Source: CAZGAH01 sp964523295 (GTDB lineage: Bacteria; Desulfobacterota; Desulfovibrionia; Desulfovibrionales; Desulfovibrionaceae). Taken from it: a stretch of 6,515 nt of DNA. The stretch is taken from NCBI GenBank assembly GCA_964523295.1, contig CAZGAH010000132.1:1-6515 (forward strand), given 5' to 3'. The notes below the pieces were generated by a model, which saw only the letters and a program-made list of their open reading frames with translations, was not told the DNA's origin and did not search any database. This document shows positions 1 to 6,498 of the stretch, piece after piece (the stretch's first letter is position 1; the number at the start of each line of letters is the position of its first letter). The translations under genes were made by a program, and so were the position numbers.

Positions 1-2208
1 GGCGAAAAGCAGGGCGCGCTGGCCGCCAGTCTGGCTCTGAGGACCCTCGCCGGAGAGCGGGCCGACGATATCCCCATCACGAGCGAGAGTCCCAACACCT
101 GGATGTTCGATTATACGGCGCTGCGTCGGTTCGGCATCGACCCGGACGCCTTGCCCCCGGACAGCGTGCTCATCAACAAGCCGGAATCCTTTTACACGCG
201 TTATACTGCGCTGACATGGAGCCTGGCGGCGGTCTTCCTGGGACTTATCGGCCTCGTCGCCGGGCTGACCCTGAACGGACTGCGGCTGCTGCGGGCCAAA
301 GAGGCCCTGCGGACCAGTGAACTGCGCTTCAAGGCGCAGTACATCGGCATTCCCGTACCGACCTATACCTTCCAGCGACAGGGCGAAGAATTCGTGCTCA
401 TCGACTGCAACGACGCCGCTCAGGAGTATTCCCAGGGCCTGTTCAAGGAACTGCTCGGCCAGTGCTCCTCGGTGCTGTTCGCCGAGTTTCCGGCTTATAC
501 GCAGGATTTCCGCGCCTGTCTCGAATCCAGGAAAACCTTGCGTCGGCGCTGGGATTATCGCGTGCCGGGCACCTTGCGACGCCTGGTCTTTGACGCCTCG
601 CTCGTTCCCATCCCCCCGGACATCGTCATGATCCACGCCGAGGACGTCAGCGAGCGGCTCAAGGCAGAAAATGCGTTGCTGGAAAGCGAGCGGCGCTATC
701 GTTCGCTGTTCGAGGAGGCCACGGAGGGAATTCTCGTCGTGGACTGCGCAGGCGTCATTCTGGAAGCCAATCCCCGGAGCCTGGAAATGTTCGGCAACCA
801 CGGAAGCGTTATCAAGGGATCGAACATCGCGGACTGCCTCTGCTCCGCCACTCCCGACGCAGCGCCCTGGGACCTGGAGGCCCTGGACGTGGGAGAAACC
901 CTGCGCGGCGAACGCATCCTGTCCCGGCCCGACGGATTCGATTTCGTGCTCGACGTCAGCGCCAAGCGCATTGCCCGCAATGCCGTACAGTTCATGTGCC
1001 GCGACATCACCGACCGTAAACAGATGGAGGAAGAACTTATCAAGTCCAGGATGCAGGCCGAAAACGCGGATCGCGCCAAGAGCATGTTCCTGGCCAACAT
1101 GAGTCACGAGATACGCACCCCCATCAGCGGCGTCATCGGGATCGCCGAAATGCTGTTATCCTCGGAGCTGGCTCCCGAGGCCAGATCCAACCTGGAGCTC
1201 ATCAAGTTTTCGGCGAACTCGCTGCTGACCATCATCAACGACATTCTCGATCTCTCCAAGATCGAGGCCGGCAGGCTGGAATTGCGCAAAACAGAGTTCA
1301 ATCTCTACGAACTGCTGATGAGGACGACGCGTGGCTTCGGCTACGAGGCCCAGGGCAAAGGACTGCAGCTCGTGCTGTCCATCCATCCCAGCGTCCCGCG
1401 CATGGTGTATGGCGATCCGGACCGCCTGGCCCAGGTGTTCCGCAATCTTATCAGCAACGCCATCAAATTTACCGAACATGGCCGCATCGAGATCGGCGCG
1501 GCCCGGATGTCCGATGCCCGGGCTGACGACAGCCGCTTGCGCTTCGAGGTCAGCGACACCGGAATCGGCATCGAGCCCAAAATCCTGCCTCGCCTGTTCC
1601 AACCCTTCAGTCAGGCCGACAGCTCGTATTCCAAGCGCTTCGCCGGCACGGGCCTGGGCCTGGCCATCTGCAGGACCCTGGTGGAGATGATGAACGGCAA
1701 AATCAGCGTGAACAGCGAGCCGGGCCGGGGCAGCGCCTTCGTCTTCACCGCCTCCCTGCCATCCGCCACGGCGACGACAGGAGCGATTCCACCGGCCTGG
1801 CCGGAGCCGGCGTCCTCCGACCTGCCGCCCCTGCGCATCGTGCTGGCTGAAGACAACCTGCTCAACCAGAAATACCTCTATCATTTCCTGGTCCGGGCCG
1901 GGCATCAGGTCACGGCCGTCGCCACCGGTCGCGCGGTCCTGGATCTGCTGTCCAGGGAAACCTTCGACCTGGTGCTCATGGATGTCCAGATGCCCGAACT
2001 GGACGGAGACAAGGCCACGCGCCTGATCCGTAGCGGCCAGGGGGGCGATCCGGCCACCCCGGTCATCGCCTTGACCGCCTACGCCATGGCCGAGGACCGG
2101 GAACGGCTGCTCGCCGCCGGCATGGACGAGGTGATTGCCAAACCTGTAGAGGTGCGCGAGCTTTTCAACGCCATCAAGCGGGTCATCGACCGACGGCGCT
2201 CTGTCTGA
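1..2208 (+). CDS. Hybrid sensor histidine kinase with fused ABC-type periplasmic binding domain (5' end outside window)
   Basis: The frame is open from base 1, so the true start lies upstream; the ATG at 103 is internal. 735 residues are visible, numbered here from base 1. Residues 1-67 resemble the end of an ABC substrate-binding sensor domain (FDYTALRRFGI, then LPPDSVLINKPESFY), expected in the periplasm. A single membrane helix follows at about 71-94. Two PAS-like domains lie at about 107-219 and 230-342, the second starting ERRYRSLFEEATEGILVVD. HisKA carries the H-box SHEIRTP, with phospho-acceptor His369 (bases 1105-1107). The HATPase domain has the N-box Asn486, DTGIGIE at 519 and a GTGLGL motif. 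After a short Pro/Ala-rich linker comes a receiver domain with the acidic pair Glu617-Asp618, phospho-acceptor Asp661 in LMDVQMP and Lys714. All catalytic residues are intact. There is no C-terminal HPt domain, so onward phosphotransfer would need a separate protein or the receiver may act on the kinase itself. The ligand is unknown. The domain calls are firm; the binding-domain call rests on a short tail. Confidence 0.95.
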   Translation, partial: GEKQGALAASLALRTLAGERADDIPITSESPNTWMFDYTALRRFGIDPDALPPDSVLINKPESFYTRYTALTWSLAAVFLGLIGLVAGLTLNGLRLLRAKEALRTSELRFKAQYIGIPVPTYTFQRQGEEFVLIDCNDAAQEYSQGLFKELLGQCSSVLFAEFPAYTQDFRACLESRKTLRRRWDYRVPGTLRRLVFDASLVPIPPDIVMIHAEDVSERLKAENALLESERRYRSLFEEATEGILVVDCAGVILEANPRSLEMFGNHGSVIKGSNIADCLCSATPDAAPWDLEALDVGETLRGERILSRPDGFDFVLDVSAKRIARNAVQFMCRDITDRKQMEEELIKSRMQAENADRAKSMFLANMSHEIRTPISGVIGIAEMLLSSELAPEARSNLELIKFSANSLLTIINDILDLSKIEAGRLELRKTEFNLYELLMRTTRGFGYEAQGKGLQLVLSIHPSVPRMVYGDPDRLAQVFRNLISNAIKFTEHGRIEIGAARMSDARADDSRLRFEVSDTGIGIEPKILPRLFQPFSQADSSYSKRFAGTGLGLAICRTLVEMMNGKISVNSEPGRGSAFVFTASLPSATATTGAIPPAWPEPASSDLPPLRIVLAEDNLLNQKYLYHFLVRAGHQVTAVATGRAVLDLLSRETFDLVLMDVQMPELDGDKATRLIRSGQGGDPATPVIALTAYAMAEDRERLLAAGMDEVIAKPVEVRELFNAIKRVIDRRRSV

Positions 2209-2243
2209 ACCAGGATCAGATCGCCCGTGATTCAGGGCCTGGT
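2209..2243. terminator. Possible hairpin between convergent genes
   Basis: ACCAGG (2209-2214) pairs with CCTGGT (2238-2243), and ATCA (2215-2218) can extend the stem with TGAT (2228-2231), leaving a 6-base bulge. It fills the 23-base gap between the kinase stop and the stop of the minus-strand membrane protein, where a bidirectional terminator would be expected. No T tract follows on either strand, so it is not a standard intrinsic terminator. This is a weak call. Confidence 0.25.
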
Positions 2244-3731
2244 GGCAGGGGCCGGCTTCCGGCAGTTCAATGCCTCGAGCACGCGCCCGGGTAGCGGCTG
2301 CTTCGAAAAAATGAGTATCTCCGAATCGTCCCAGATCGTCGCGTTTCCGGAAAAAGGGCAGTCATAGCGCTGATAGCGCTCGATAACCTCTGACTTTCGC
2401 AGGGCATGCGTAAAGCAGGGCATGGTTACGATGAAGTCGGGATCCCGGAAGGTGACATAGCGCGGGGGTATGGCTCCGGTGAGATAATTCTGCCGCTCGT
2501 CCGGAACGTTCATCGGATGGAACGGCGCAGCCTCCGGATCGCCAAGCCCGAAGGCGTCCCAGACCTTGCCCTTGAAGCCGTACCCCAGGCCCCCGATTTC
2601 CGATGTCACCAGCGTACAGGACGGACATTCGGCGTACAGGGCCGATCCTATATCGACATACTGCGGCACGCGGATGCTCGGCGATACGCTTCCGGCCAGG
2701 CTGAAATGCTGCGTGACGGAGACGAGACCGCAGAGAAAGAATCCCGACAGCACGACCGAATCCAGACGAAAAAGCGGCGTCCGGCGCGACGACTCGGCCT
2801 GAAGCACGAAGCCCAGACCGAAGGGAAATGCCAACAGGCAGTAATACCAGGAAAAGATGAGCGTTCTGCCGAAAAGCCAGGCAACAAAGACAATGACCGA
2901 AAAGAGGTACAGGACGTCCGAAAAATCCAGATGGACGCGCTGTTTGGAGAGAACGGCGCGCACGTGCAGACCCGCCGCCAGCAGCAGCAGCAGGCCGATG
3001 GCGTAACGAGTGTCCCACAGCGCGAAACTGCCGAGCGCGTTCAATACCGAATCGAACAGGGGAAATCCGTAGGCCACGGATTTGATCTTGACGGCATTGG
3101 GAATGATGCTGCCGAAAAGACTCGTTTCCAGCCAGAAAAGCAGGAAAACGGGAAAGGAAAACAGGAGGATCGTCTTCTTCAGCCGCCTGGAATAGAGATA
3201 ATGGAAAAGCACGAGAGACAGCAAGGCGAGCATTTCGAAGCGAAACCAGACCCCGAGGGCGATCAGGAAAACGACCGTTCCATGCCGCCCGTAACGGCAG
3301 GCAATCGCGGCCATGGTCATGAGCAGGCAGACAATGGGCGTCTCCATGCCGCCGTACGCGGCCAGCAGAAAAAAGGGCAATACGGCGAGTACGGCCAGAA
3401 GCTTGCCAAGCCTGCACCCGGGAGAGACTCCCACCAGATACGCAAGGCCGGTCACGGTCAAGGCGATGGTGACGAACTCGATAATCCGGATGGCTGTTTG
3501 CGCGCCGACTGGCGGGGAGAGCAGCGCTATCAGGTAGACATAGCCGGTCGAAGACCCGGCTTTGAACACGGCGCCTTGGTTGAAAATCGGCAGGCCCAGG
3601 GCATGAATATGGTCGGCGAGGCGGGCATGGATGAGGGCGTCGTCCAGAAAAATCGAGGCCATGGCCGGGTACGCGAGCAGTACGCCGGCCAATGCGCCGA
3701 AGAACAGATACCGAATCGCTTCTCGTTGCAT
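2232..3731 (-). CDS. Polytopic GT-C-type glycosyltransferase-like membrane protein
   Basis: A 499-residue integral membrane protein of the inner membrane. About eight to ten hydrophobic helices fill residues 7-340, and a soluble C-terminal part of about 150 residues is probably periplasmic. Several features match GT-C enzymes that use polyprenyl-phosphate sugars, especially the AftB-like arabinofuranosyltransferase-type group. Asp30-Asp31 lie in the first outer loop (FLDDALIHARLADHI), followed by FNQG at 50-53 and GSSTGY. GGMET is at 127-131 and FGSIIPN at 206-212, resembling the family pattern of G, then PN, then K. The C-terminal part has EIGGLGY (378-384) and WDAFGLGDPE (391-400), as in related proteins. 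Sugar donor and acceptor cannot be told. The ATG at 3731 is the only good start: an in-frame TAG lies 18 bases upstream with no ATG, GTG or TTG between. The ribosome binding site is weak (GGA four bases before the ATG). It lies downstream of the Rpn-like gene after 183 bases, so it may have its own promoter. Family call is probable; exact function unknown. Confidence 0.85.
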   Translation of the reverse strand: MQREAIRYLFFGALAGVLLAYPAMASIFLDDALIHARLADHIHALGLPIFNQGAVFKAGSSTGYVYLIALLSPPVGAQTAIRIIEFVTIALTVTGLAYLVGVSPGCRLGKLLAVLAVLPFFLLAAYGGMETPIVCLLMTMAAIACRYGRHGTVVFLIALGVWFRFEMLALLSLVLFHYLYSRRLKKTILLFSFPVFLLFWLETSLFGSIIPNAVKIKSVAYGFPLFDSVLNALGSFALWDTRYAIGLLLLLAAGLHVRAVLSKQRVHLDFSDVLYLFSVIVFVAWLFGRTLIFSWYYCLLAFPFGLGFVLQAESSRRTPLFRLDSVVLSGFFLCGLVSVTQHFSLAGSVSPSIRVPQYVDIGSALYAECPSCTLVTSEIGGLGYGFKGKVWDAFGLGDPEAAPFHPMNVPDERQNYLTGAIPPRYVTFRDPDFIVTMPCFTHALRKSEVIERYQRYDCPFSGNATIWDDSEILIFSKQPLPGRVLEALNCRKPAPATRP

Positions 3732-3914
3732 GATATCCAGAGTGGCCCGCTACCCCGCCTTGCTCCTGGCGTATGGTAGCGGAGGCGGGCGCCACGGCCG
3801 GGCCGGGCTTGTTCGTTACGGGCAGGGCGCCGGCTTCACGGCGCACTGCGGCGTAGTGGAAGGAAAAACGGCGCTGCAGGCCTGTATCCCGTGGCCGGCA
3901 TTCCGTACGCCTTA
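3732..3914. other. Intergenic region upstream of the GT-C gene with an inverted repeat
   Basis: 183 bases without a convincing gene, lying between two minus-strand genes. It should hold the end of the Rpn-like transcript and any promoter of the GT-C gene. The clearest structure is an 8-base perfect inverted repeat, CCGCTACC (3747-3754) and GGTAGCGG (3775-3782), with a 20-base loop. A competing 7-base pairing joins CCCGCCT (3754-3760) with AGGCGGG (3783-3789). It falls 16-51 bases before the GT-C start codon, so it would sit in the leader RNA or act as an operator. No T tract follows it in the minus direction and I see no good -35/-10 pair. Confidence 0.4.
3747..3782 (-). repeat. Inverted repeat in the leader of the GT-C gene
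   Basis: Arms CCGCTACC (3747-3754) and GGTAGCGG (3775-3782) are perfect complements over 8 bases around a 20-base loop. The repeat ends 16 bases before the GT-C start codon in the transcribed direction. It could form an RNA hairpin close to the ribosome binding region or be a dyad operator. In GC-rich DNA such a repeat may also arise by chance. Confidence 0.35.
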
Positions 3915-5003
3915 TCAATCCGGCGTGCGCTCATCCGGCAACCCGCCGCCCTGACAGGCCTTCTCGACCAGGGCCTGATATGCCGCCAGCGATTCGATGC
4001 TCAATATTTCGGTGATCAGCCGGTCGATCGTTGTCCGATCCTGGATGGCGTTGATTTTTGCTTTCAGCTCCACCGGCAAAGGACCGTAGCGCGCCTTGGC
4101 CAGGAAGAACAGGATTTCCCGGATGCTCTTTTCCGTGCCCTGTTCCAGCCCCTGGGTCATTCCCTGTTCGATCCCCCGGGACAGACCGCTTTCCATACCG
4201 CGCGCCATGCCGTCCGCAAGGCCTTTATAATAGGCCTCGGAGGAAAATTCCTGTGCGAGATCCTTCATAAACGCTTCTCCTTGGGGCAACCTGGACATCT
4301 CGGCCCGCAGTTCGGCACAGGTGCTCTGCTTGTGGACTGCCAGGAAATACGGCAGCAGCAACCGTATGGCCGGGATCGGTCCGTTCGGTTCCTTTTCCAT
4401 CCAGAGCTGGTGAAACAGTTTTGCCGCGCGTTGCAGCGGATGCTCGGATTGCAAGGCCTTCCAGAGCAGGAGCAAGGCATTGCCAACCAGGCTTCCCTTG
4501 CTGACCTCGTCGGAAATGTACGTCGCCGTATACACTGGAAACTCAAAGTCCGGAGTATAGCGCGCAAACAGTGTGTCTTTCGCGAACATCTCGCGCAGGG
4601 ATTTGTCTCGCCACAGGGCGTTGCCCAGACGCATCACCACTGGAACAACCGCCGGCATCCGCGCAAAAGGCTCCCGGTCGGCATGATAGCGGTCCCAATG
4701 CTGCACCATAAAGCGCAGCAGCTGCAGGTAACAGGCCGAAGCCGGGCCGATCTGGTAGTCGAGCAGCATGTAGATTGCCAGCCCTGTGCCATCGCGCAGA
4801 TTGCCATCGTAAATCACGTCAGCGAAAAAGCCCTGCAGCGATGGGCTGATATAGCTCTCCTCCCTGTGCAGAAGCGAGTAAAAATCGACGTCGTTGACGA
4901 CCTCCGGAGGCAGATTGTGCTCCAGAAATTCGCAGGCGTAGTATTTTCTGCTGAAAAAAGCCCTGAACACCGAGCCGTGGAGATCGTAGGGAGCCAGTTT
5001 CAT
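3915..5003 (-). CDS. Rpn/YhgA-family PD-(D/E)XK nuclease-like protein
   Basis: A 362-residue cytoplasmic protein. The N-terminal part matches the Rpn (recombination-promoting nuclease, YhgA-like 'putative transposase') family: DLHGSVFRAFFS at 8-18, FLEHNLPPEV at 26-35, ADVIYDGNL at 61-69, IYMLLDYQ at 77-84 and LLRFMVQHWDRY at 95-106. In the family the second catalytic block usually reads LLEHQS; here it is LLDYQI, so Glu is replaced by Asp82. Characterised Rpn proteins are DNA endonucleases that promote RecA-independent recombination, but activity here is unproven. A glycine repeat (261-289) precedes a C-terminal segment (about 293-342: ILFFLAKARYGPLP...) like the DUF4351-type tail common in these proteins. 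The ATG at 5003 is fixed by an in-frame TAA two codons upstream; no strong ribosome binding site is seen. The gene ends with tandem stops TGA TAA (3917-3912). It lies 59 bases after the SGNH gene on the same strand and may share its transcript. Confidence 0.88.
   Translation of the reverse strand: MKLAPYDLHGSVFRAFFSRKYYACEFLEHNLPPEVVNDVDFYSLLHREESYISPSLQGFFADVIYDGNLRDGTGLAIYMLLDYQIGPASACYLQLLRFMVQHWDRYHADREPFARMPAVVPVVMRLGNALWRDKSLREMFAKDTLFARYTPDFEFPVYTATYISDEVSKGSLVGNALLLLWKALQSEHPLQRAAKLFHQLWMEKEPNGPIPAIRLLLPYFLAVHKQSTCAELRAEMSRLPQGEAFMKDLAQEFSSEAYYKGLADGMARGMESGLSRGIEQGMTQGLEQGTEKSIREILFFLAKARYGPLPVELKAKINAIQDRTTIDRLITEILSIESLAAYQALVEKACQGGGLPDERTPD
4137..4223 (-). repeat. In-frame 12-base-period repeat encoding G-x-x-x glycine repeats
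   Basis: Residues 261-289 of the Rpn-like protein have glycine at 261, 265, 269, 273, 277, 281, 285 and 289, eight glycines at exact four-residue spacing. The residue after glycine is mostly Leu, Met or Ile. The coding DNA therefore has a 12-base period, diverged but visible, for example CCCTGTTC recurring on the plus strand. Such glycine tracts are common linkers before the C-terminal domain in Rpn relatives and could change length by slippage in steps of four residues. Confidence 0.8.
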
Positions 5004-5062
5004 GCCCGGTTAATACGTCACGGTTGCGGCCATGGCAAGAGCCCGGCTTGGGTATGTCGTGT

Positions 5063-6235
5063 TCACTGCGTGGAACCGAACACCCGGCGCCAGGTCTGCG
5101 ACCCCTCGACCTCCTCCGCTGCCAGGGCGTGTCCCTGACTGTTCCAGTGGCCGTCGCGCGGAAATTCGAACCGCACGTCAGGTGAGTCCCGGCGAGTCTG
5201 AAACACCGGCTGCATATCCAGGCATTCGTGTCCCAAGGCCCGTGCCTGCTCCAGAAAATAGTTCCTCATCTGGACAAAAAACGACTGCTCCGCCTGTTGC
5301 AACGCCTGCGGGTGATACAGATGTGGTCGCGCGCCGTCGAGAACGAATAGCAGCCGCTCCCGGGGAAGTCCGCTGGCCTGGGGAATTCTGGCCAGAAAAA
5401 CATCCACAGCCTCGCGCGCGTCGCGCAGGCGCTCCTCGTCGGCCCTGGCCTCGGTCTGACCCACGTACCGGGAAAGATCGTCTTTGGCGCCTTGAAACGG
5501 GCTGCGCAACCGGGCCTGCAACTCAGGGAGATTGCAGCGCAGGTAGCGGACCAGGGCGCTTTTGTCCAATCCGAGGGCGGAGCCGATGGAATGGAATATG
5601 GTTGCATGTCGCGGGCGGTACTCGACCAGTTGCAGCTCGAGGCTGCCGTCAGGCTGGCGGGCGAAATAGTGGAATCCGGCCCACTGCCGGTACGCCAGCA
5701 GTCCTTCGTCGAAGTCGTTGCCCACGATGACAAAGGCCATGCCGGCCGGGTGAAAAACGTCGCGTGCGTACGTTGCGTAGGCCAGGTACTGGGCCAGCGC
5801 GGAACCGGAGCTTCCGAAGCTGTATACCCGGCCCTTCGGAGCGATGTGCGCCGCGAGCAGCCCGTGAAGCGTCTGCACGTACGGCAGCATCGGCGCCTCA
5901 ACGTAGCTGTCGCCGATAACCGTGAGCAGAGGGCGCGTATCGGACGGATCGTAGTTCTGGTCGTTGACGAAGCCGTAGTTATTGGTACGCACCGTGTTGA
6001 CGAGATGGAAATCGAAACCCCTTGACCAGGTTATCGTGGCATCTGGGCGGAAACGTCTGATCGGGTCCGCTGCCGTGATCGGCTGGTCGTTGTCGAGTTC
6101 TTCACTCACGGGCAGAAAGCGCAGGATAAGCTCCAGCAACAATACCGCTCCGATCAGCCCCAACGCAACGGCGATGCTGCCGTGCAGCAGCGTACGCAGC
6201 CGGGAGGTTCGCCTGGCGTTAACGCCGTTCACCAT
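5063..6235 (-). CDS. Membrane-anchored SGNH/GDSL-type hydrolase
   Basis: 390 residues from the ATG at 6235. A basic N-terminus (NARRTSRLR) and one hydrophobic helix at about 16-40 predict a signal anchor with the catalytic domain in the periplasm. SGNH blocks are in order: GDSYVEA with nucleophile Ser110, GSSGSALAQYL (about 141-151) as the block II glycine region, VGNDFDEG with Asn173 as block III, and DGHWNSQGH with Asp361 and His363 as the acid/base block. All four catalytic positions are present. SGNH enzymes are esterases or acyltransferases; membrane-anchored ones such as the AlgJ/AlgX type often handle acetyl groups on exported polysaccharides. The substrate here is unknown. Start choice: an in-frame GTG lies just before, at 6238, but GGAG (6243-6246) is 7 bases from the ATG and only 4 from the GTG, so I prefer the ATG. 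The leader suggests the gene may once have started further upstream. It is the first of three minus-strand genes. Confidence 0.88.
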   Translation of the reverse strand: MVNGVNARRTSRLRTLLHGSIAVALGLIGAVLLLELILRFLPVSEELDNDQPITAADPIRRFRPDATITWSRGFDFHLVNTVRTNNYGFVNDQNYDPSDTRPLLTVIGDSYVEAPMLPYVQTLHGLLAAHIAPKGRVYSFGSSGSALAQYLAYATYARDVFHPAGMAFVIVGNDFDEGLLAYRQWAGFHYFARQPDGSLELQLVEYRPRHATIFHSIGSALGLDKSALVRYLRCNLPELQARLRSPFQGAKDDLSRYVGQTEARADEERLRDAREAVDVFLARIPQASGLPRERLLFVLDGARPHLYHPQALQQAEQSFFVQMRNYFLEQARALGHECLDMQPVFQTRRDSPDVRFEFPRDGHWNSQGHALAAEEVEGSQTWRRVFGSTQ

Positions 6236-6242
6236 CACGTTG

Positions 6243-6246
6243 CTCC
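6243..6246 (-). promoter_or_regulatory. Ribosome binding site of the SGNH hydrolase gene
   Basis: GGAG on the minus strand, 7 bases before the ATG at 6235 and 4 bases before the overlapping GTG at 6238. The spacing favours the ATG as start. It lies inside the short leader reading frame at 6258-6235, so ribosomes ending there could reinitiate. Confidence 0.55.
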
Positions 6247-6254
6247 GATTTTTT

Positions 6255-6281
6255 TCATACCCGTTCAGGTTGATCGCTCAT
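6255..6281 (-). other. Short leader reading frame (8 codons) or displaced true start of the SGNH gene
   Basis: The minus strand has an ATG at 6281 with a well-placed GGAG (6288-6291, 6 bases upstream). It reads MSDQPERV and stops at TGA (6257-6255). That stop overlaps ATG 6258, which opens a 7-codon frame (MKKIGAT) whose TGA overlaps the hydrolase ATG at 6235. Removing one base near the GGG at 6262-6260 would join the first frame to the hydrolase frame as MSDQPERYEKNRSN followed by VMVNG. It could be a coupled leader peptide, a frameshifted original N-terminus, or chance. Confidence 0.4.
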
Positions 6282-6498
6282 GGTGCGCTCCGTCCGCTTC
6301 ACTGCCTCGTGGCTGCGTGCCCGTGCGGCGGTCGCAAACACCGTACATTACGGCTGCCAGCAGGGCCATGGCAGGTCTATTCCGTCCGTGTCAAGCGCGT
6401 TGTTGTCACACTGAGATACGGAGCAGGCCATTTCGAAAAAAACATATCGTCGGCAAAACAAGCTGAACACATCGGCGCGCGGCGTGTAAGGTCGCGCC

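Noticed and set aside
2406..3779. Long plus-strand open frame (457 codons) opposite the GT-C gene
   Set aside because: It is rich in charged residues, Gln and Gly with no recognisable domain, and is the reverse-frame shadow of a clear membrane protein with family motifs.
3860..3890. Possible intrinsic terminator of the Rpn-like gene ending in a T5 tract on the minus strand
   Set aside because: The stem before the T tract would be only about three base pairs (GGC/GCC), too weak to call.
2362..3918. Minus-strand open frame of 518 codons overlapping the GT-C gene in another frame
   Set aside because: Arg/Pro/Ser-rich composition typical of an out-of-frame read in GC-rich DNA; the 499-residue frame has membrane helices and motifs instead.
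3891..5138. Plus-strand open frame of 415 codons opposite the Rpn-like gene
   Set aside because: No recognisable motifs; it is the antisense shadow of a protein with clear Rpn-family blocks.
5032..6025. Plus-strand open frames opposite the SGNH gene
   Set aside because: Low-complexity Arg/Pro/Gly composition in one and no motifs in the other; the minus strand holds all SGNH blocks in order.
6365..6372. Palindrome GCCATGGC, also seen at 5029-5036
   Set aside because: Eight-base palindromes of this composition are expected by chance in GC-rich DNA and neither copy has a consistent position relative to a gene.
6366..6394. TTGACA on the minus strand (6394-6389) as a -35 box for the SGNH gene
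   Set aside because: At 16-18 base spacing the downstream hexamers (around CCATGG) do not resemble TATAAT, so a promoter cannot be supported.
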